Positions 13,974 through 20,256 of a stretch of 20,256 bases of DNA are shown piece by piece (position 1 is the first letter of the stretch; each line of letters opens with the position of its first letter). Made by a program: the position numbers and the translations under genes. The notes below the pieces were generated by a model. It saw only the letters and a list, made by a program, of their open reading frames with translations. It did not search any database and was not told where the DNA came from. Source of the stretch: an uncultured Porphyromonadaceae bacterium (lineage in GTDB: Bacteria > Bacteroidota > Bacteroidia > Bacteroidales > Muribaculaceae); the NCBI GenBank assembly GCA_947176545.1, contig CAMWRB010000005.1, positions 1 to 20,256 on the forward strand. Direction: 5' to 3'.

Positions 13974-16763
13974 ATGGCAAAACTTAGAAGAACTCTTCTT
14001 ATAGGACTTGGAGGGACCGGTATCAAGGCAATCCTGAATGCTAAAAAAATGTTCTATGAGAATTATGGACAAATACCCCCTATGATTGGATTTATCGGCA
14101 TGGACACCGATAAACCCGGATTGAGCAATGCTTCCGTGACTGCTAATGACGGCACAAAAATCACGCTCAACAAGTCAGAGCAACTATGCATTTCCGTTGA
14201 TGCCCCGACTGCAATCTATACCAACAATCAGTCAAAGAAGTTGTTTGACTGGATGCCGGAATGCAATGTTCAAGGCCTTACGGCACTTTCAATCGGTGCG
14301 GGGCAGATGAGAAGTAACGGCCGGTTTGCCGTGACTGTTAATGAACTTAACGTTAAATCATTCATTAGCAATAAAATCACCGAAATCAACAATGCGTCGA
14401 TAATTGATAATGTAGATTATGACCTACTTGGTTCCGAAACTGAAGTCCACATGGTGTTCTCTTTAGGTGGCGGTACCGGCAGCGGCACGTTCCTTAACAC
14501 AGCCTACCTTATCAAGCGGATGTATCCTACGATTAAATTGTCGGGATACGCGGTGTTGTCCGATGTGTTTCGCAATATGGTCACAGGTGCTATGTCAGCC
14601 CGTGTAAGACCAAATGCCAAAGGGGCCATTATCGACCTTGACTATCTGGCACATCTCACTCCCGATGACACTCCGGTTGAGATTAAATGGCTCCGCGATA
14701 CAGACCGCGTGAACTATCGTCCTTTCGATGCCTTGTATTTTATTGACAACACCAACGAAAACAACGACATGTTCAACCATGTCGACCCATTGTGCGAAAT
14801 GATTGCTCTCGCAATAGTTACATCAGTCGGTGAACTGGGAGTGGCTCTCGCTTCAGTCAGTGACAATGTCAGCAAGTTGATAGCTGACGGTACGATGGAT
14901 ATCAAGAACAAAAAAGCGTGGGTAGCGGGTTTCGGGTGCGCTGAAATTATCTTTGATGGAAAGCGCATTGCAAAGATTTATGCCCGCAAGGCAGTGGCAC
15001 AGCTCATCAACAAGATGCTTAACGGTGGTTGCGATGACCCTGTAACTATCGCCAACAACTGGTTTGACAATGTAAAAATCCGCGAAAACCTCGGCAAAGA
15101 CGATGTCATAGACTACTTTATGACTCCTATGCCGAAGCACATTTTCAGTGACCTTGACGAGCCTCAGAATCCTGAACCCGAGTGTAAGAATTATTTGGCG
15201 AAGGAGGCCGGTGAGCCACAATCCAAACTCGATGAGAGACTGGCTGAGCTTGAGAGCCGTGTCGATGAGGCTCTGACCCGTCTGACAAGTGAACAGGCCA
15301 ACCGTGAATGCGGCATATATCTCTGCCAACAGATTCTAATTTCAATTCTTCATCAAATCGAAATTTGCGACGGTGAGATGAAAGATGAAAAGGAGCACAT
15401 TGATGAAGAGATGCCGCGGTTGGAGGCCGGATTGAAGACTGCCTGCAAGGAATTGGCCGAGTGTATGGGTACGGTCTTCAAACGCAATCGCAAGGACTAT
15501 GAGGCGGAGGTTATTGACCGGACTATGAGACTCGCTGTCGCTCAACGCGAAGTCGTGCGTCGCAAGATGGCCCGTCAATTCTACAGCTGGCTTAAAGAAC
15601 GTGTAAATCAGTCTGTCAATAGGGTCGATATTATTATCAGTAATCTGCAAACCGTCAGAAATGAATGCAATACCGAGGTACAGAAAATATTACGTTCCGA
15701 CGCGGGACGCAGTTTCTTCCAATTCGACCTCTCAGCTGACTATGCCGAAAAAGTGGAGTGCCCGCTGACTGACATCGTGTTTAACGATTTTGCAAAATAT
15801 ATGCAGTCTGACGGGGGTATTTCCTCACTTGCCGCACTCACATCCAAACAGACTGAAGAAACGCTGATGCGTTTCGTTAATACGCTGCCGAAAGTGAATG
15901 AGTATGAAGATATGACAGTAGACGATGCTTTGGATAAACTGTCGGATGATGAACTCAGCAAACTGATTGGCAAAGCAGTCAAGAAGTCACTTCCATTACT
16001 GCCGTTCACGCTTCGTGGCTTTGACGCGGACCTGCGCGAAAGACCTGTCGAATGTTACTATATCGGCATAGCCAATAAGAACCGTTCGCGTCTTACCAAA
16101 GACAATCTGTTCCAGAATATCGTTTCTGATGCCAAAGATATTCAGTTCTCTGAAGTCGGTCTGGACAACCGTGTCATTATTTACCGTCAGTTGGGTGTCG
16201 TACCGGCGTTTACCATTAAAGCGCTTGACAGCTATGAAGCCGAGTATGAACGCTGGGAAAGCGACAAACATGCGGGTTCACATTGGGATAACAATCTTTG
16301 CAAACGCATGGCCGACGAGCGTTTCCAGCTTTCTCCCAAAGATGAACCATCAGCAGCCCATCTGCTGGAAATGTGGATTAATGCCATCATTTTCGGTCTT
16401 ATAAAATTTGATGCAGTATCGAATAAGTACCAAATCAAAAGCCGTGGAATGGGAGGACGTGCTCTCAAAGGATGGTTGGTCGATATGGGCGCTTCCCGTC
16501 AGGAGGCTTTCCGTTATCTCGAAGATAATATCGATGTTCTTGGTCCCGAAATACGTCAGACAATCACAACGATGGATGTTCCCGGTCCTGAAAATCCGAT
16601 ACGAATCCTTTCAGAAAAAGCCGTAAAGGCATGTCAGGACAATACCTATCTTCAGGAAGTTTCGCAATGTCCAATCTCGATTGAAAATATCGAGCACTAT
16701 CCTGCAGAGATGGACTTAATCGAGAAAGAAATTGAATACATTTTAGACAATATCGCACAATAA
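13974..16763 (+). CDS. Large tubulin/FtsZ-superfamily GTPase (Tubulin_2 / FtsZl-like)
   Basis: The 929-residue protein has an N-terminal Rossmann-like GTPase half: LLIGLGGTGIKAI (residues 8-20) as the first nucleotide loop, IGMDTDKPG near 43, and the tubulin signature VFSLGGGTGSGT with the phosphate loop Gly165-Gly171. Further superfamily-like elements are YFIDNTNEN (255-263) and VAGFGCAEIIFDGKRI (317-332). Thus nucleotide binding looks intact. Residues of about 400-560 are strongly helical with coiled-coil heptads, and about 370 more residues follow, so it is more than twice FtsZ length. Makarova and Koonin (2010) described FtsZ-like families linked to vWA proteins and predicted membrane remodelling, which fits the vWA gene just upstream. 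It is not the division FtsZ: length and context differ. The last gene starts directly after its stop codon. Confidence 0.88.
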   Translation: MAKLRRTLLIGLGGTGIKAILNAKKMFYENYGQIPPMIGFIGMDTDKPGLSNASVTANDGTKITLNKSEQLCISVDAPTAIYTNNQSKKLFDWMPECNVQGLTALSIGAGQMRSNGRFAVTVNELNVKSFISNKITEINNASIIDNVDYDLLGSETEVHMVFSLGGGTGSGTFLNTAYLIKRMYPTIKLSGYAVLSDVFRNMVTGAMSARVRPNAKGAIIDLDYLAHLTPDDTPVEIKWLRDTDRVNYRPFDALYFIDNTNENNDMFNHVDPLCEMIALAIVTSVGELGVALASVSDNVSKLIADGTMDIKNKKAWVAGFGCAEIIFDGKRIAKIYARKAVAQLINKMLNGGCDDPVTIANNWFDNVKIRENLGKDDVIDYFMTPMPKHIFSDLDEPQNPEPECKNYLAKEAGEPQSKLDERLAELESRVDEALTRLTSEQANRECGIYLCQQILISILHQIEICDGEMKDEKEHIDEEMPRLEAGLKTACKELAECMGTVFKRNRKDYEAEVIDRTMRLAVAQREVVRRKMARQFYSWLKERVNQSVNRVDIIISNLQTVRNECNTEVQKILRSDAGRSFFQFDLSADYAEKVECPLTDIVFNDFAKYMQSDGGISSLAALTSKQTEETLMRFVNTLPKVNEYEDMTVDDALDKLSDDELSKLIGKAVKKSLPLLPFTLRGFDADLRERPVECYYIGIANKNRSRLTKDNLFQNIVSDAKDIQFSEVGLDNRVIIYRQLGVVPAFTIKALDSYEAEYERWESDKHAGSHWDNNLCKRMADERFQLSPKDEPSAAHLLEMWINAIIFGLIKFDAVSNKYQIKSRGMGGRALKGWLVDMGASRQEAFRYLEDNIDVLGPEIRQTITTMDVPGPENPIRILSEKAVKACQDNTYLQEVSQCPISIENIEHYPAEMDLIEKEIEYILDNIAQ

Positions 16764-19700
16764 ATGTCTTCATCAGTCACTGTCTGGACATCCTCATCAA
16801 CGGCACTATGTCAATCCCGGGTTGCACAAATAGTAAGTGCAGCCCGGGTGGCTGATGCCGCGCATGATACTATTTCACCGACGGGTCTTTCCGTTGATGC
16901 CGTGATTGAAAGCCTCAATAAAGCCTTCAATCGATTGGTTACAATGACGATGTCGGATTCAACCCTGCACATCGTATCTGTAATTCCACTATATGAGGAT
17001 GACGCGGTTAATCAAATTCAAACGATATGCGATGCCTGCTCATTGTTCGAGCATAGTTTCACCTTGCATATCTTAGGATTAGCTCAGGGCATAAGCCATA
17101 TTTTTGAAGCAAAAGTCAATACCCGGAAAGAGAAAGAAGCATTTGAAAAATCGCATATCCTTCTCAAAGACCTCTGCCGGACGTCATCATTCGGACTCTC
17201 ATATTCCATCATCGACGATTACGCGGAGAATGGTGCTCCGATAGGATTCACGATAGAGAGTTTATCCCGCTATATAGCAACCGTTCAGGTCGCATTAATG
17301 CAGGACTATTATAAAATATTGTCACCTGCAATCCTGACAGCTCATCCGGGTGATAATTTGTCAATCGGAATTTCGTCACTATCATTCAACCGCGATTCCG
17401 TTGCACAACAAATGTTAGGGCTTGGATTTCTGGAAGCGCTTGACAACGTAGGTATCAATGACAAGGAGGTCGATGCTCAAAAAGCCGCCCGCGAGGCAGA
17501 GACCTTTTTAGAGGGTATCACAGGGCGGTATCCCAAGTTGTATGAATCCTCAATAAAACCATTATACAAAGACTCAGGTGTAGATGAAGGCAGAGTCGTG
17601 GCAAAGGCATCTCCCATTCTTGATGAAAATCTAAGGAACCTGAAGGAGGAAATTCTCTCACTGCTACATAAGGAGTCGTTGTCATTACCTGAAAGGGAGG
17701 CGGTACTCGCATTAATATTAGGCCGTGATAACGAGAATCTACGCGGGATGCAATATGAACACGAAGGTGCATTGTTGGACGATGCTTGCGAGGTATCTAT
17801 TGACATTTATGTGAAAGCATTCAATCGCTGTTGTAATGATTCAGATTTGCTTCCCAAAAGAGGTGATTTTGAAGCTTTAAAGAAATTTAAGTGGAATGAA
17901 AGCACTAAAGAATTTGAAGAAAGTGCCGAGAATTATGAAGCCTTCAATCCGTTGCATGATATAAAAAGGCTTAAACAGGAAATTATAAATGCCACTTCTT
18001 TTATCCGTGATAAGCAGGATGAGTTGGTGGGTTTGCAAACTTCTGTCCAGCAACGTCAGGATGCCGAAGAAATAAAGAGTAAATGGCATAAACCTAAAGG
18101 TGTTCTGAAAGATGTTGAATATAAGGAACAGCCACTTGACCAACAATACACTCCCTCTCCGGGGCTCAAGATTAAGGAGACGGTAGATTTAAGAAAATTT
18201 TTTACTCCGGTAAAGAATCAGTTGGACCTTGGCTCCTGTACCTCTTTCGCTGCCGTGGCTATGTATGAAGCCATGATGAATATGAAAGGTGTGGAAGGTG
18301 TTATTGACATGAGTCCTGCCTATCTCTACTACTATTCAAATATTCTCAACGGCAGGCCTGCGGGCGGAAGTAATTTCTACGAGCAACTTAAAGTCCTCGG
18401 TACTTATGGTGTCTGCAATCAGAATCTCTACTGTTATGATGCCGATTCTCCGGAGACACCGCCTTCGGAGCAGGCAGATGCAGATGCAAAGAAACACAGA
18501 GTTATCGCTGCAAAACAAATTCCTTTAATAAATGAAATAGATAAGTCCGAAACGATAAAGCAAAACCACAAGATTTTAACAAGCGCACTTTCTGAAGGTT
18601 ATCCGGTGGGTATATCGCTCAAAGTGTATGACAATCTTGGAAAGGGGGGTGCATTCATTCTTCATCCTGAAGATGCGCCTGACGCTATAGAGGAGGGTTG
18701 GCATGCGATGGTGATTGTGGGCTATTCTGAAGAAAATAATTTCTATATCGTCCGAAATTCATGGGGTCATGAGTTTGGTGAAGATGGTTATTGCTATATT
18801 CCTTCAGCCTATATTGATGACCCTGATTACATGGATTTTGCATGTATTATAACCGAGATAAGTGATGGTGCTCAAGGAGGTAAAGGTGAAATTCCAACAG
18901 TTTTAGCAAACTTCGCTGCCAAAGAAACGGAGATTCGCATAGCGGCAATCAGGAATGCTGTCGCAAAGATGCGTATAGAGTTGAAAAACAGTCAAAAATT
19001 ATATGCAGAATACTATAAGTATTATCAAAAGCTTTTAAATCAACTTACAATACCCAAAATACAGAATGACATCCGCTCTGCAGCAGAAATAGCGCAAGCG
19101 ATACGCTCCATAAATGTTGATGAAAGAAAACGCCTGCTTGAAGATACGTTCGTCGGTAAATTGAAAGATTATAAAAATTATCTTAAAAAAATCATTATCG
19201 GTCTTTCTGCCACGTCAATCGGTCTGGGACTTGCCGCCTATTACAGCAGGAGCATCGTAGTTTTTATCTTATTCCTCGTTTTCGCAGCCCTCTGTGTCGC
19301 CACAATCGGAGGATACAAATGGTGGAAGAAAATCAAACGCGACCGACTGCAGGAAGAACTTGAAAAAGTATATGTCGATGCAAAACGTCAGGAGGAGCGG
19401 TTGCTTGAAATGCAAATCCGTTTTCATGTCGCAGGCATGTGGCTGCAACGTTTCCACAAACTGTCAATAGAGATTGGAAATGTGTATGACCGCCTTGTAA
19501 GCTATAATCACATTCTGAGGACTTGGCAGGATTCCTACTCACGTAAAATCGGTGACCCCGAAATCCCGGAGGGACAGATGTTCAGAGTGCTTGATGCGTC
19601 CCCCTTGTTGCAAAGATTTTTCGAGCAGAATAAATCGGCGATAATTAAGGAGGTTAATCTTATTGAACTTTTTGATAATTATAAAGTTAATCCGGACAAT

Positions 19701-20045
19701 ATCGAACAATCCCATCAGCAGATAAAAGACTCGGTCACATCCGTCATCAACAATCTGATGTCAGATTTTAATATGGCGAATTTTTTACTTGGTGATGAGT
19801 TTCCATACCTGAATCAGATAAATATTACAGAGGAATTTGCCGCGTTGCTTAATGTCGGGCAGCCATCGTATCGTAACCGTGCCATGAATGCGACAACGCC
19901 GGTCCGCCTTGTTATGACCAATATCAGTCCGGATAGGGAGAACCAATGGATAAACCGTATCGTCACGTTGTTTCCGATGCGTCCGATAATTTTAAATTCT
20001 TCGGACAGTACGTCGCTTACTCTACTGACAATCCATCCGCAATAA
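16764..20045 (+). CDS. Pseudo-tubulin / papain-like protease / membrane-hairpin protein
   Basis: The 1093-residue protein starts at the ATG touching the tubulin-like stop (TAAATG). Residues of about 40-235 resemble the tubulin-like neighbour in order and spacing (LHIVSVIP 68-75, FTLHILGL 99-106, SIIDDYAEN 148-156, IGISSLSFN 201-209) but lack GGGTGSG. A helical linker leads to a papain-like C1A domain at about 475-705: Gln486, Cys492 in LGSCTSFA, His647 in GWHAMVIVGY and Asn665 in NSWG, a complete triad with the oxyanion Gln. Charged helices, two membrane spans (about 810-828 and 832-854), a coiled coil and a C-terminal domain follow. There is no signal peptide, and a hairpin keeps both ends on one side, so the protease is probably cytoplasmic. 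Substrate unknown; the vWA tail, the tubulin or the protein itself are candidates. Confidence 0.85.
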   Translation: MSSSVTVWTSSSTALCQSRVAQIVSAARVADAAHDTISPTGLSVDAVIESLNKAFNRLVTMTMSDSTLHIVSVIPLYEDDAVNQIQTICDACSLFEHSFTLHILGLAQGISHIFEAKVNTRKEKEAFEKSHILLKDLCRTSSFGLSYSIIDDYAENGAPIGFTIESLSRYIATVQVALMQDYYKILSPAILTAHPGDNLSIGISSLSFNRDSVAQQMLGLGFLEALDNVGINDKEVDAQKAAREAETFLEGITGRYPKLYESSIKPLYKDSGVDEGRVVAKASPILDENLRNLKEEILSLLHKESLSLPEREAVLALILGRDNENLRGMQYEHEGALLDDACEVSIDIYVKAFNRCCNDSDLLPKRGDFEALKKFKWNESTKEFEESAENYEAFNPLHDIKRLKQEIINATSFIRDKQDELVGLQTSVQQRQDAEEIKSKWHKPKGVLKDVEYKEQPLDQQYTPSPGLKIKETVDLRKFFTPVKNQLDLGSCTSFAAVAMYEAMMNMKGVEGVIDMSPAYLYYYSNILNGRPAGGSNFYEQLKVLGTYGVCNQNLYCYDADSPETPPSEQADADAKKHRVIAAKQIPLINEIDKSETIKQNHKILTSALSEGYPVGISLKVYDNLGKGGAFILHPEDAPDAIEEGWHAMVIVGYSEENNFYIVRNSWGHEFGEDGYCYIPSAYIDDPDYMDFACIITEISDGAQGGKGEIPTVLANFAAKETEIRIAAIRNAVAKMRIELKNSQKLYAEYYKYYQKLLNQLTIPKIQNDIRSAAEIAQAIRSINVDERKRLLEDTFVGKLKDYKNYLKKIIIGLSATSIGLGLAAYYSRSIVVFILFLVFAALCVATIGGYKWWKKIKRDRLQEELEKVYVDAKRQEERLLEMQIRFHVAGMWLQRFHKLSIEIGNVYDRLVSYNHILRTWQDSYSRKIGDPEIPEGQMFRVLDASPLLQRFFEQNKSAIIKEVNLIELFDNYKVNPDNIEQSHQQIKDSVTSVINNLMSDFNMANFLLGDEFPYLNQINITEEFAALLNVGQPSYRNRAMNATTPVRLVMTNISPDRENQWINRIVTLFPMRPIILNSSDSTSLTLLTIHPQ

Positions 20046-20055
20046 TCAAGTGGGT

Positions 20056-20244
20056 ATGGAAAAAAAGGTAGAAGGTATGGCCGGTGGGCCTGAGCTTCCG
20101 TACGATACGGGGGGAGTGGAGGCGTTGCTTGCGGGTCCGCGGGTCGAGGGGATTGGCTCGGCCTTTGCGGGGAGGCTCACCGCTCGCTATGGCACCCAAG
20201 CTGCAGAGGAGTTGATGAGACATACCGACACAGCTCTCTCTTAA
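20056..20244 (+). CDS. Short ORF with helix-hairpin-helix-like stretch; possibly a 5' fragment
   Basis: The 62-residue frame starts at ATG 20056 (GTG 20050 is an alternative), ten bases after the protease stop. It is markedly GC-richer than the genes before it. The segment GPRVEGIGSAFAGRLTARYG (residues about 29-48) has the GxGxxxAxxLxxxYG pattern of a helix-hairpin-helix, as in the N-terminal part of RecD2-type helicases and other DNA-binding proteins. It ends after a CTCTCTC run at TAA 20242-20244; a shift there would keep a frame open to the window edge. So it may be a true small protein, or the start of a larger gene broken by a frameshift. A possible ATG for a following gene is at 20251. 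Confidence 0.5.
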   Translation: MEKKVEGMAGGPELPYDTGGVEALLAGPRVEGIGSAFAGRLTARYGTQAAEELMRHTDTALS

Positions 20245-20256
20245 ACACATATGACG

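Noticed and set aside
13974..16763. Calling the tubulin-like gene the cell-division ftsZ
   Set aside because: It is more than twice FtsZ length, has a long coiled-coil extension and is not beside ftsA, ftsQ or mur genes.

Overview
The window looks like a chromosomal segment from a Bacteroidota bacterium, most likely order Bacteroidales. The reasons are the pdxJ-exbB-exbD-tonB gene order, a TonB with a group-typical C-terminal domain, TlpA-like and imelysin lipoproteins, a ResB-CcsA fusion, no Shine-Dalgarno sequences at the clear starts, and at least one promoter that fits the Bacteroidota TTG / TAnnTTTG consensus. Genus cannot be told from the sequence alone. No tRNA, rRNA, CRISPR array or insertion sequence was found.

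Region 1 (1-5614) is housekeeping and cofactor biology. A CBS-domain gene runs off the left edge on the minus strand. Divergent from it is a plus-strand series: pdxJ (pyridoxine 5'-phosphate synthase), exbB, exbD and tonB (the proton-driven motor for TonB-dependent outer-membrane receptors), a PnuC-family vitamin transporter overlapping by four bases with thiamine pyrophosphokinase, and a TlpA-like thioredoxin lipoprotein. The PnuC/kinase pair probably takes up thiamine and traps it as thiamine diphosphate.

Region 2 (5662-11839) is a minus-strand operon read from right to left: an outer-membrane porin-like beta-barrel, an imelysin lipoprotein with the GxHxxE motif, a di-haem c-type lipoprotein of the DUF1111 family with two CxxCH sites, and a ResB-CcsA System II cytochrome c synthetase. 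The last two overlap by four bases. Together they look like an envelope metal (probably iron) handling module that carries its own haem ligase. A Bacteroidota-type promoter sits just upstream of the porin gene.

Region 3 (11840-12174) is a 335-base divergent intergenic region with a perfect 7+2+7 inverted repeat.

Region 4 (12175-20045) is the exciting part: three tightly packed plus-strand genes, visibly more AT-rich than their surroundings. They encode (a) a secreted, membrane-anchored von Willebrand A protein with a basic cytoplasmic tail, (b) a 929-residue tubulin/FtsZ-superfamily GTPase with an intact GGGTGSG loop and a long coiled-coil/C-terminal extension, and (c) a 1093-residue protein with a papain-like cysteine protease domain (C492/H647/N665), a two-helix membrane hairpin and coiled coils. 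The N-terminal ~230 residues of (c) match the tubulin-like protein in spacing at several points but have lost the nucleotide loop, so (c) may carry a pseudo-tubulin subunit. A vWA plus FtsZ-like pairing recalls the FtsZl family proposed to act in membrane remodelling (Makarova and Koonin 2010). The pseudo-tubulin/protease/membrane fusion is the part I do not recognise as described.

Region 5 (20046-20256) is GC-rich again and holds a short ORF with a helix-hairpin-helix-like stretch, then the possible start of another gene at the right edge.
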